DNA of 14,226 nt from M30B53 sp964600785 (GCA_964600785.1 CAZRKH010000051.1:1-14226); one strand, 5' to 3'; positions 7,547-14,226 are shown, numbered from the stretch's first letter. Numbers and translations: made by a program. The notes: generated by a model not told the origin, from the sequence alone.

Positions 7547-8520
7547 AAAGACGCCTTCTCGTCGAGGTTGGTGAGGTTGTCGAGCACGTTCTTTTCCTTG
7601 CCGGCAATCGGCTGGCCCGCCTTGGAAATCGGATCGGCCGCCGGGTTGCCGCAGTCGCGGCCGGGCGGGTCGCTGCCGAGGTTGAGCGTGGCGGCCTCGC
7701 CGTTTCGCTCGAAGCCGTACTCGCCGTCGGGGCCGGCGGAGTAGATCAGCGGCCGCAGGCCGAGCGTGGGCGAGGGGGAGCCGGAGAAGGCCGGCTCAGG
7801 GGTCCGGTCGCCGGAGAAGTATTTCGCCTCGCCGTTGACCGGGATTTTGACGCCCGCCGGCCAGAGGATGTAGCCGATCGGGTTCTCCCACTCGTCCCAA
7901 AACTCGAAATAGCCGTCGTTGTCTTTGTCGCCACGGCGGACGTTCTTCAGGGCGTTACAGTCGAGGCAGTCGGCGAAGCCGCCCTGCGTGATGATCATGA
8001 AGAGGCACTCGGCCCCCGCATAGGTGTTCGAGGGCGTGCCGCCGTTTTGCCGCGTGGCGATATACGACCGCTGCGGCGCGGAGGTGAAGGTCGCGTCCTC
8101 GTCGTCGCCTGTCGGGTTGTCGGCCACCATCAGATCGACGTCGCTCCAGCGGTCCACCATGTCGCCGGTGATCATCTCGCGGCGGATCTTCCAGGCGCGA
8201 TACACAGCCTTGGTCATGTCTCCCGGCGATGAGGTGTCGACATACCGCGAGCCATACCGTGCCAGCTGGGCCCGGAGGATGGTGTCGAGCTTGCCGATCG
8301 TGGCCCGGGTGGCGGCCTCCTTGCCGTTGGCCGTCGCCGCCGCGACCGCCGCCCCGATCAGGGCCATCAGGGCGAGGATGATGCTGATCACCACGAGCAG
8401 CTCCACGACCGTGAACCCCCCCGTGGCTCGCGGGGAGCCCGGGGCGGCACGGCGGCACAGGCGGCGGGGCTGCATCGGTTTCACGGGATCAGATGGGCTC
8501 GAGGGTTTACGACAGGTCAT
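7543..8520 (-). CDS. gspG: GspG-like major pseudopilin, enlarged
   Basis: A 325-residue protein. Leader ends ATGG (cleavage after G35), then FTVVELLVVISIILALMALIGAAVAAA with Glu at mature position 5 (E40). The following helix (KEAATRATIGKLDTILRAQLARYGSRY) is the usual pilin alpha-1 continuation. Late motifs match GspG: DEWENPIGYILWP (209-221, compare the family DPWGNPY) and YSAGPDGEYGF (260-270, compare S.GADG). Directly before the first lies DKDNDG (198-203), placed like a calcium loop; known GspG proteins need calcium for fibre stability. Normal GspG is about 140 residues, so roughly 100 residues are inserted between helix and C-terminal motifs. The ATG lies 14 bp inside gspF. An alternative start at 8475 (residue 16) would give a more ordinary leader. 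It should form the shaft of the pseudopilus. Confidence 0.85.
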   Translation of the reverse strand: MTCRKPSSPSDPVKPMQPRRLCRRAAPGSPRATGGFTVVELLVVISIILALMALIGAAVAAATANGKEAATRATIGKLDTILRAQLARYGSRYVDTSSPGDMTKAVYRAWKIRREMITGDMVDRWSDVDLMVADNPTGDDEDATFTSAPQRSYIATRQNGGTPSNTYAGAECLFMIITQGGFADCLDCNALKNVRRGDKDNDGYFEFWDEWENPIGYILWPAGVKIPVNGEAKYFSGDRTPEPAFSGSPSPTLGLRPLIYSAGPDGEYGFERNGEAATLNLGSDPPGRDCGNPAADPISKAGQPIAGKEKNVLDNLTNLDEKASL

Positions 8521-9826
8521 TGATGAGTTTGATCAGCGGCATGAAGAGGGCCACCACGATGAAGCCCACCGCACCGCCGAGAAAGATGATCAACAGCGGC
8601 TCCATGAGGCTCGTGAGGCTTTCGGTGAGCACCGCCACCTCCTCGTCGTAGGTGTCGGCCACCTTGTAGAGCATCGTGTCGAGTTCGCCCGATTCCTCGC
8701 CGACGTCGACCATGTTGACCACGAGATCATCCACGACCCGCTTGTTGTAGCGGGTGAGGTAGAGCAGGGCCCCGATGCCGGGAATGAAGGTTGTCCAGAA
8801 GAGCATCGCCACCGCATTGAACGGCGGCACCGAGTGCTCCTTGAGCGGCTTGGCGATCGCGTCGCCATCGCGGATCGATTCGGAGACCCGCGAGAAAAGC
8901 CGCTCGAACATCATGTTGCCGGAGGTCTCCTTGGTGATGTTGAGAGCCTCGAGAATCGGCACACCCGATGAAAGCAGCGTGCCGAGGGTTCGCGTGGATC
9001 GGGAGAGGATGTTCTTCTCCACCAGCTGGCCGAAAATCACCGCCTTGAGGATGAACAGGTCCCAGCCGAAGCGTCCGTAGGGCACGAGCTTGATCGCCTT
9101 GATCAGCAGATTGATGCCGAAGGGAATCGCCGGAATCAGGTACCAGTAGGTGACCGTCCAGTTGGAGATGTCGATCAGGATCTGGGTCATCGGCGGCAGT
9201 TCGCTGCCGAAGTCATCGAAGATCTTTTTGAACTGCGGAACGATCTTGATCATGATGAAGGTGAGGATGCCGACGGCCACCATGATCACCACGATCGGGT
9301 AGACCATCGCGCCTTTCACCTTCCGCTTGAGCGACTGGCTCCGCTCCATGAACTCCGAAAGCCGCCGCAGGATCACCTCGAGGGCACCGCCGGCCTCGCC
9401 GGCCCGGATCATGTTGCAATAGAGGCGGTCGAAGGCCTTGGGGCTCTTGGCGAGGGCCTCGGAGAGCGTGGCCCCGCCCTCGATCTCGTCGCAGACATCG
9501 AGCAGCGAGTTTTTCAGCCGGCCCGGCTTCTGCATGTCGGCGAGAATCTTGAGGCTCCGGAGGATCGGCAGGCCGGCATCCTGCAGGATCGAGAGCTGCC
9601 GGGTGAAGAGCGTGAGATCCTTCCCCTTCACGCCGCCGATGGCGAAGGTGCGGCCCTTTTTCGACGTGCTTGATTGGGGCTTGGCCCGCTTGGCCTTGAG
9701 CTTGGTGACCATGTAGCCCATCGAGCGGATCGTGGCCTGGGCCTCGGCCTCGGTGGTCGCGTCCACGCTGTCGTGGACCTCCTTGCCGGTGGCCGCGTCG
9801 ATCGCTTCGAACTGGTAGGTGGGCAT
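8507..9826 (-). CDS. gspF: GspF/PilC-type inner-membrane platform protein
   Basis: A 439-residue protein with the two-repeat GspF architecture. Residues 1-43 match the N-terminal start (MPTYQFEAIDAATGKEV...MGYMVTKL). Repeat one (about 70-195) has LFTRQLSILQDAGLPILRSL, MIRAGEAGGALE and a membrane helix at 174-196. Repeat two (about 273-430) has SRSTRTLGTLLSSGVPILEAL, NMVDVGEESGELD and a C-terminal helix LLIIFLGGAVGFIVVALFM. Between EHSVPP and NMVDVGEESG sits an extra stretch of about 33 residues with a hydrophobic core (AVAMLFWTTFIPGIGALLYL), absent from classical GspF. The protein couples the cytoplasmic ATPases to pseudopilin assembly. I chose ATG 9826 because GGAGG lies 10 bp upstream; a GTG at 9835 overlapping the gspE stop is the alternative. 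It is the only platform protein in the window, shared by up to three ATPases. Confidence 0.93.
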   Translation of the reverse strand: MPTYQFEAIDAATGKEVHDSVDATTEAEAQATIRSMGYMVTKLKAKRAKPQSSTSKKGRTFAIGGVKGKDLTLFTRQLSILQDAGLPILRSLKILADMQKPGRLKNSLLDVCDEIEGGATLSEALAKSPKAFDRLYCNMIRAGEAGGALEVILRRLSEFMERSQSLKRKVKGAMVYPIVVIMVAVGILTFIMIKIVPQFKKIFDDFGSELPPMTQILIDISNWTVTYWYLIPAIPFGINLLIKAIKLVPYGRFGWDLFILKAVIFGQLVEKNILSRSTRTLGTLLSSGVPILEALNITKETSGNMMFERLFSRVSESIRDGDAIAKPLKEHSVPPFNAVAMLFWTTFIPGIGALLYLTRYNKRVVDDLVVNMVDVGEESGELDTMLYKVADTYDEEVAVLTESLTSLMEPLLIIFLGGAVGFIVVALFMPLIKLINDLS

Positions 9827-9831
9827 CGCTT

Positions 9832-11553
9832 TCACGCCTCCAGGATGGTTTCTCGAATCACTTCCTCAGCCGTCGTCTGTCCTTCGAAGACGCCCGCCAG
9901 GCCAGCCTCGCGGAGCGTCACCATGCCGGCCTTCCTCGCGGCGGTTCGCAGATCCTCCGTGGAGGCATTCCGCATCACCATGTCGCGAAGCTCGTCGTTC
10001 ATGATCAGCAGTTCGAAGAGCCCCAATCGGCCCTTGTAGCCGGAATGGTTGCACTTCTCGCAGCCGCGGCCGCGGTAGAACTTCTTGTCGGCGATCTCGT
10101 CGCTCGTCAGCTCCAGGTCGGCCATCACGTCGGAGCCGGGCGTGACCTCCTCCTTGCAGTCGCTGCAGATCCGCCGCACGAGCCGCTGGGCGAGAATCGC
10201 CTCGACGGTGGCGGTGATCAAAAATGGCGGCACGCCCATGTCTCTCAGCCGGGTGACCGTCGAGGGGGCGTCGTTGGTATGCAGGGTGGAGAAGACCATG
10301 TGGCCGGTGAGCGAGGCCTGGACCGCGATCTCCGCCGTCTCCACGTCGCGGATCTCACCGACGAGAATGCGGTCGGGATCCTGGCGGAGGATCGCCCGCA
10401 GGCAGGCGGCGAAGGTGTTGCCGAGTTCCTGATCGATCGGCACCTGCACGATCCCGTCGATGTCGTACTCGATCGGGTCTTCGGTGGTGATCAGCTTGTC
10501 GTCGGGGCTGTTGAGCTCGGAGAGAGCCGAGTAGAGCGTGGTCGTCTTGCCGCTGCCGGTGGGCCCGGTGACGAGCACGATCCCGTTGGGCCGGATCATG
10601 ATCTCGCGGAACTTCCGCAGAGTCACGTCGTCCATGCCGACCTTGGTCAGATCGAGCGAGACCACGCCCCGGTCGAGCACCCGCATCACCACGCTCTCGC
10701 CGAAGAGCGTGGGCAAGACCGAGACCCGCAGGTCGACCGGATGGCCGCCGACGGTCAGCTCGATCCGGCCGTCCTGCGGCAGCCGCCGCTCGGCGATGTC
10801 GAGGCTGGCCATGACCTTGATGCGGGTGGTGATCGCGAAAGAGAGGTGCTTCGGGGGCGGCACCATCTCGTAGAGCACGCCGTCGGCCTTGATGCGGATG
10901 CGAAACTCGTGCTCGAACGGCTCGAAGTGGATGTCGCTGGCGCCGTCACGGATCGCCAGCAGAAGCACCATGTTGAGCAGTTTGCGAACCGGTCCGCTCT
11001 CGGCAAGCGCCTCGACGCTCGTGAGGTCGATCGCGTCGGAATCGCCGCCGGCTGCCGCCACGGCCGCGGCGAGGACCGCGTCGGCCTCGAGGCCCTCCAC
11101 CAACGACTCGACACTGTCGGTTTCGGACGAATAGTACTTCTCGATCGCCTTGTCGATCTCCGCCTCGGTGGCCACCACCGAGTGGATGTCATAGCCGAGC
11201 AGCACCCGCAGCTCATCGGCGATCTGGATCTTCTGCGGCGAGGCGGTGGCGATCGTCAGCCGGTTGTCGGACAGCGCCAGTGGAATCACGCAGTACAGCT
11301 GGGCCATCGGCTCGCTGATCAGTTGCAGTGTCTCAGAGTCGATCTCCCGGTCGTAGAGGGTCACGAAGTTGGTGTTCCACTGCTCGGCGAGGGCCTCGCC
11401 AAGCTGCTCCTCGTCGTAGAAGCCCAGCGAGAGCCCCACGCGGCCGAGCAGCTCCCCCCCGCGGGCCTGCTGCTCCTCGAGCATGGTCTGCAGCTGGATC
11501 TCGTCGATGAGACCGAGATCGACCAGGATTTGTCCGAGACGCTTGAGTGCCAT
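9832..11553 (-). CDS. gspE: GspE/PilB-type assembly ATPase (complete copy)
   Basis: A 573-residue hexameric secretion ATPase that would power pseudopilus extension at the cytoplasmic face through GspF. Residues 1-140 form an MshEN/T2SSE N-terminal domain (LGQILVDLGLIDEIQLQ, then LYDREIDSETLQLI). An Ala/Asp-rich linker (about 143-187) follows. The core holds ASDIHFEP (205-212), Walker A GPTGSGKTT (330-338), the Asp box TTEDPIEY (356-363), Walker B with catalytic Glu DRILVGEIRD (394-403) and the His box HTNDAP (425-430). Two CxxC pairs (C463/C466, C498/C501) make the zinc-binding motif found in GspE and PilB. All key residues are present, so an active enzyme is expected. The ATG at 11553 is 3 bp after the pilT stop, with a GGAGGG tract about 12 bp before it. 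It could equally be named pilB. Confidence 0.93.
   Translation of the reverse strand: MALKRLGQILVDLGLIDEIQLQTMLEEQQARGGELLGRVGLSLGFYDEEQLGEALAEQWNTNFVTLYDREIDSETLQLISEPMAQLYCVIPLALSDNRLTIATASPQKIQIADELRVLLGYDIHSVVATEAEIDKAIEKYYSSETDSVESLVEGLEADAVLAAAVAAAGGDSDAIDLTSVEALAESGPVRKLLNMVLLLAIRDGASDIHFEPFEHEFRIRIKADGVLYEMVPPPKHLSFAITTRIKVMASLDIAERRLPQDGRIELTVGGHPVDLRVSVLPTLFGESVVMRVLDRGVVSLDLTKVGMDDVTLRKFREIMIRPNGIVLVTGPTGSGKTTTLYSALSELNSPDDKLITTEDPIEYDIDGIVQVPIDQELGNTFAACLRAILRQDPDRILVGEIRDVETAEIAVQASLTGHMVFSTLHTNDAPSTVTRLRDMGVPPFLITATVEAILAQRLVRRICSDCKEEVTPGSDVMADLELTSDEIADKKFYRGRGCEKCNHSGYKGRLGLFELLIMNDELRDMVMRNASTEDLRTAARKAGMVTLREAGLAGVFEGQTTAEEVIRETILEA
9837..9841 (-). promoter_or_regulatory. 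Ribosome binding site of gspF
   Basis: GGAGG on the minus strand, inside the last codons of the preceding ATPase gene and 10 bp before ATG 9826. It is too close to the upstream GTG at 9835 to serve it, so it supports the ATG start. Confidence 0.55.
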
Positions 11554-11556
11554 CGG

Positions 11557-13086
11557 TCAGTCTCGCCCTCCGTCATCGTTGTCGTACACGCCCCGCTTGG
11601 CGTTGGCGATGCGGATCATCAGGTCGTCGGGATTTTGGGCCTTGTACATCACGTCTTCCTCGGCGACTTTCTTCTCATTCCAGAGCCTGAAGAGGTGGTC
11701 ATCAAGCAGCTGCATGCCGAGCTTGGCGCCGGTCTGGATCGCGGAGTTGATGCGGAATGTCTTGTTTTCCCGGATCAGGTTGCCGATCGCCGAGGTCACC
11801 ACGAGCACCTCGTAGGCGGCCACTCTTCCGCCGCCGATCTTCGGCAGCAGGGCCTGGCTGACGACACCGAGGATCGCCGTGGAGAGCTGGGTGCGAATCT
11901 GCTCCTGCTGGTTGGTGGGGAAGGCGTCGATGATCCGGTTGACCGTGCCCTGGGCCCCGGTGGTGTGCAGCGTGCCGAAGACGACATGCCCGGTCTCCGC
12001 CGCCGAGATCGCCGCCTCGATCGTCTCGAGGTCGCGAAGTTCGCCGACGAGGATCACGTCGGGATCCTGCCGCAACGCCCGCCGCAGGGCCTCGGAGAAG
12101 CTCGGCACGTCGTTGCCGACCTCCCGCTGGTTGACGGTGCTTTTCTTGGAGTGGTGGTAGAACTCGATCGGGTCTTCGATCGTGATGATGTGATGGTCGT
12201 AGTTTTGATTGATGAAGTCGATCAGGCTCGCGAGGGTGGTCGACTTGCCGGAGCCGGTGGGGCCGGTCACCAGGAACAGCCCACGGGGCCGGGTGACGAG
12301 CTTCTTGCAGACCTCCGGCACTCCGAGCTGCTCGGGGGTGAGCATCTTGTTGGGAATCTGCCGCAGCACCATCGCGATCTGGCCCCGCTGCTTGAAAACG
12401 CTCACGCGGAAGCGGGCCTTGTCGCCGAAGGCGAAGCCGAAGTCGCAGCCGCCCTGCTCGGCAAGCTCCGTCATGCACCGCTCGGGTGTGATGCTCTTCA
12501 TGAGGGCGTCGGTGTCTTCGGCGGTGAGCACCTTGGTGGCCTGGGGCTTCATGCCGCCGTCGATGCGGAAGACCGGCGGCTGGCCGACGGTGATGTGGAT
12601 GTCGCTCACGCCGCCGCGGACGGCCGCCTCGAGCAGCTTGTCGATGTGGATCGATCCCGAGGCGACCCGCGGGGAGTCGGGCAGCCCGTCGCCGGGGTCG
12701 TCGGCCGGCGGGGCGGCCGTGGCGGGCTCGTCGTCGTCGAGAGCGAGTTCGAGCGGGGGCGGCTCCTCGGCCGCCGGGGGCTCGGATCTCTGGAAGACGA
12801 GCACCTTCGTGCCCTCGGCATCGACGAGCTTGCCGTGCCAGTGGCCGGCCGCGCCTGAGTAGCTGAAGCCGCCGCTGGCAGACTCGCCGCCGGAAGCCGC
12901 CCGCGAGAGGACCACGATGTCGTCGTCAGACACCGGCTTCATCTTCAAGGGGCGAATCTGGCCGCCGACGTGCAGCATCGGCGGCCTGCCCCCGGAAAGA
13001 CGCAGTTCGTCGGAGCCGTTGTCGGTGGCGACTTGCAGCAGCCGCTCCACGAGGGCGGCGGCGTTGGTGGCAGCGGTGGTACTCAT
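11557..13086 (-). CDS. pilT: PilT-type ATPase with a duplicated N-terminal domain
   Basis: A 509-residue protein; ordinary PilT is about 345-370. Residues 146-500 are a complete PilT: SDIHITVGQPPVFRIDG (161-177), FRVSVFKQRG (226-235), Walker A GPTGSGKST (275-283), Asp box TIEDPIEF (302-309), Walker B DVILVGELRD (343-352), His box TLHTTGA (372-378) and a C-terminal LIRENKT (437-443). The family motif AIRNLIRE reads AIGNLIRE. Residues 10-100 look like a diverged second copy of the PilT N-domain (SDELRLSGGRPPMLHVGGQI), joined by an acidic Pro/Ala-rich linker (101-145). It lacks the zinc CxxC pairs of GspE, as PilT does. PilT powers pilus retraction at the cytoplasmic face. The start is fixed by a strong Shine-Dalgarno sequence before ATG 13086; the frame is open upstream to 13245 but without family sequence. 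Confidence 0.92.
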   Translation of the reverse strand: MSTTAATNAAALVERLLQVATDNGSDELRLSGGRPPMLHVGGQIRPLKMKPVSDDDIVVLSRAASGGESASGGFSYSGAAGHWHGKLVDAEGTKVLVFQRSEPPAAEEPPPLELALDDDEPATAAPPADDPGDGLPDSPRVASGSIHIDKLLEAAVRGGVSDIHITVGQPPVFRIDGGMKPQATKVLTAEDTDALMKSITPERCMTELAEQGGCDFGFAFGDKARFRVSVFKQRGQIAMVLRQIPNKMLTPEQLGVPEVCKKLVTRPRGLFLVTGPTGSGKSTTLASLIDFINQNYDHHIITIEDPIEFYHHSKKSTVNQREVGNDVPSFSEALRRALRQDPDVILVGELRDLETIEAAISAAETGHVVFGTLHTTGAQGTVNRIIDAFPTNQQEQIRTQLSTAILGVVSQALLPKIGGGRVAAYEVLVVTSAIGNLIRENKTFRINSAIQTGAKLGMQLLDDHLFRLWNEKKVAEEDVMYKAQNPDDLMIRIANAKRGVYDNDDGGRD

Positions 13087-13092
13087 GCGGAT

Positions 13093-13100
13093 CCTCCTCC
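13093..13100 (-). promoter_or_regulatory. Strong Shine-Dalgarno site of pilT
   Basis: GGAGGAGG on the minus strand, 6 bp before ATG 13086. It is the best ribosome site in the window and decides the pilT start against upstream in-frame codons. Confidence 0.8.
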
Positions 13101-13302
13101 GCTTCCATTGTGGCCGCGGCGGCCCACGGCGCGGAGTCCTGCGGAGATCGACATGGACGAGGCCGGCCGACCGGGGAACGCCCACTCGGAGCCCTCGTGG
13201 GAGGACCGGGACGCACAAGCCAATAGCCGACGTGCCATGGAACATGGACGTGCACGCTCGAACCGGGATGGTGCCCTGACTCCCACCCGGTCAACCCGAT
13301 TG

Positions 13303-13331
13303 ATTATTGCAGATTTCGGCTGAAAAGTCCT
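13303..13331 (-). promoter_or_regulatory. Candidate promoter upstream of the pilT-gspJ operon
   Basis: On the minus strand AATAAT (13303-13308) differs by one base from the -10 consensus and is preceded by TGC (13309-13311), an extended -10. Seventeen bases before it is AGGACT (13326-13331), a weak -35 that keeps the GAC core. It stands out as an A/T-rich island in GC-rich sequence. Transcription would begin near 13296, giving a 5' leader of about 210 nt before pilT. If real, the downstream operon could be expressed independently of the upstream ATPase gene. Confidence 0.4.
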
Positions 13332-13421
13332 GCCGGGGCCAGCCAGAATCTCGAGAGCACGGTTTTTGCCGCGGTTTTGGCGGCTTCAGCGGCCCGGCAC
13401 TCCGCTGTGGGCCGGCCGGCG

Positions 13422-14226
13422 TCAGGCCTCGACCTTCTTCGAGACCCGGAAGACCTCGTCGAAGGTCGTGATCCCCTTGAGCACCTTGTTGACGCCGTCG
13501 TCGAACATCATCCGCATCCCCTGGCCCATCGCCGCCCGACGGATGTCCTGGGTGGAGGCCCCCTGGAAGGCGAGTTCGCGGATCTTGCTGGTCATCACCA
13601 TCAGTTCGAAGATGCCCAGCCGGCCCTTGTAGCCGGACTTCTGACAGTGGGCGCAGCCCCGGCCCTTCATGAAGGTGGCTCCCTCGAGCATCTCCTTGGT
13701 CACGCCCGCCGCCTCGAGCTGGGTGTCGGAAGGCTCGAAGGGCTGGCGACACTTGGGGCAGTTGCCCCGCCCGAGCCGCTGGGCGAGCACCGCGATCACG
13801 CTGGAGGCCACGAGGTAGGCCGGCACCCCCATGTCGATCATGCGGGTCACGGCGCCGGGGGCGTCGTTGGTGTGGAGGGTGCTGAAGACGAGGTGGCCGG
13901 TGAGGGAGGCCTGGATGCCCATCTGGGCCGTTTCGGTGTCCCGCATCTCGCCGACGAGGATCACGTTGGGCGCCTGCCGCAGCATCGAGCGGATGATGCG
14001 GGCGAAGTCGAGGCCGATCTGGTGCCGCACCTCCACCTGATTGATGCCGGCGAGGTAATACTCGACCGGGTCTTCGGCGGTGATGATCTTGGTATCGGGG
14101 CGGTTGAGCTCGTTGAGGGCGGCGTAGAGCGTGGTCGTCTTGCCGCTGCCGGTGGGGCCGGTCACGAGGATGATCCCGTTGGGCCGGCGGATCAGCCCCT
14201 TGAACTGCTTGAAGTCGGCCTCCGAG
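13422..14226 (-). CDS. gspE: GspE/PilB-type assembly ATPase, C-terminal part (5' end outside window)
   Basis: The frame runs from the right edge to TGA at 13422-13424; 267 residues are visible, covering the C-terminal ATPase domain. Numbered from the first full codon, it shows RRPNGIILVTGPTGSGKTT (Walker A at 23-31), Asp box TAEDPVEY (49-56), Walker B NVILVGEMRD (87-96), His box HTNDAP (118-123), and zinc CxxC pairs C156/C159 and C191/C194. The end (RLGIFELMVM...STQDIRRAA) is the usual GspE tail. It differs clearly from the complete copy at 9832-11553, so the two are paralogues, not a recent duplication. Before Walker B the common QDPD reads QAPN. It is the first visible gene of the cluster in transcription order, 335 bp before pilT. 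The N-terminal domain lies beyond the window. Confidence 0.93.
   Translation of the reverse strand, partial: SEADFKQFKGLIRRPNGIILVTGPTGSGKTTTLYAALNELNRPDTKIITAEDPVEYYLAGINQVEVRHQIGLDFARIIRSMLRQAPNVILVGEMRDTETAQMGIQASLTGHLVFSTLHTNDAPGAVTRMIDMGVPAYLVASSVIAVLAQRLGRGNCPKCRQPFEPSDTQLEAAGVTKEMLEGATFMKGRGCAHCQKSGYKGRLGIFELMVMTSKIRELAFQGASTQDIRRAAMGQGMRMMFDDGVNKVLKGITTFDEVFRVSKKVEA

Larger units (their letters stand above)
13087..13421. other. 335-bp gap between the two leading ATPase genes
   Basis: This is the only long non-coding stretch within the secretion cluster. It holds the candidate promoter at 13303-13331, then about 200 bp of leader before pilT. A short inverted repeat (GCCGC...GCGGC around 13366-13382) follows the upstream ATPase stop but has A rather than T residues after it on the transcribed strand, so it does not look like an intrinsic terminator. 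The small frames crossing this gap show Arg/Pro-rich shadow composition and no family resemblance. I see no RNA gene. Confidence 0.55.

Noticed and set aside
10045..12858. A 937-codon open frame on the + strand antisense to the gspE and pilT genes
   Set aside because: It mirrors two strongly recognised ATPase genes, has shadow-like composition (rich in Arg, Asp, Gly, Val, His) and no domain I recognise. High third-position GC on the coding strand keeps antisense frames open.
13087..13245. N-terminal extension of pilT to 13245
   Set aside because: No family similarity, Arg/Pro-rich, and an excellent Shine-Dalgarno site sits directly before the internal ATG at 13086.
13366..13382. Inverted repeat after the edge ATPase gene as an intrinsic terminator
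   Set aside because: On the transcribed minus strand it is followed by A residues, not T, and the stem is just 5 bp.

Overview
The window reads as chromosomal DNA of a high-GC planctomycete, probably of the Pirellulales type. The grounds are indirect. There is a DUF1559 prepilin, a family greatly expanded in Planctomycetota. The pseudopilins are oversized with acidic Asp-rich loops. The GspF-like platform protein carries an extra hydrophobic segment, and the ATPase order GspE-PilT-GspE is one I associate with that phylum. No rRNA, tRNA, IS element, CRISPR array or phage gene is visible.

Layout. At the left edge (2-238, + strand) is the C-terminal end of an elongation factor G. It converges, with only 19 bp between stop codons, on a long minus-strand block that fills the rest of the window. 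In transcription order (right to left) the block is: GspE-type ATPase cut by the right edge (13422-14226); a 335-bp gap with a candidate promoter; PilT-type ATPase with a duplicated N-terminal domain (11557-13086); a complete GspE/PilB-type ATPase (9832-11553); GspF/PilC platform protein (8507-9826); major pseudopilin GspG (7543-8520); GspH-like (6551-7546); GspI-like (5598-6533); the tip pseudopilin GspK (3274-5601); GspJ-like (2120-3277); a DUF1559 prepilin (1146-2042); and a DUF3050 heme-oxygenase-fold protein (258-1049).

From pilT to gspJ the genes are separated by 3 bp, 17 bp, or overlap (often as ATGA, stop and start sharing bases), so they very likely form one translationally coupled operon. 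The products fit one envelope machine: cytoplasmic hexameric ATPases drive GspF, which builds a GspG fibre primed by an H-I-J-K tip complex. Having PilT and two extension-type ATPases in the same cluster as a full minor pseudopilin set makes it a hybrid of type II secretion and type IV pilus logic. The secretin (GspD), GspC/L/M or PilM/N/O and the prepilin peptidase are not in the window. The DUF1559 gene may be a further substrate of the same assembly system. The DUF3050 gene and EF-G are probably unrelated neighbours.

The most unusual points are the tandem N-domains of the PilT protein, the extra hydrophobic insertion in the second half of GspF, and the recurring calcium-loop-like Asp clusters in GspG, GspJ and GspK. 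I saw no convincing intrinsic terminator anywhere.
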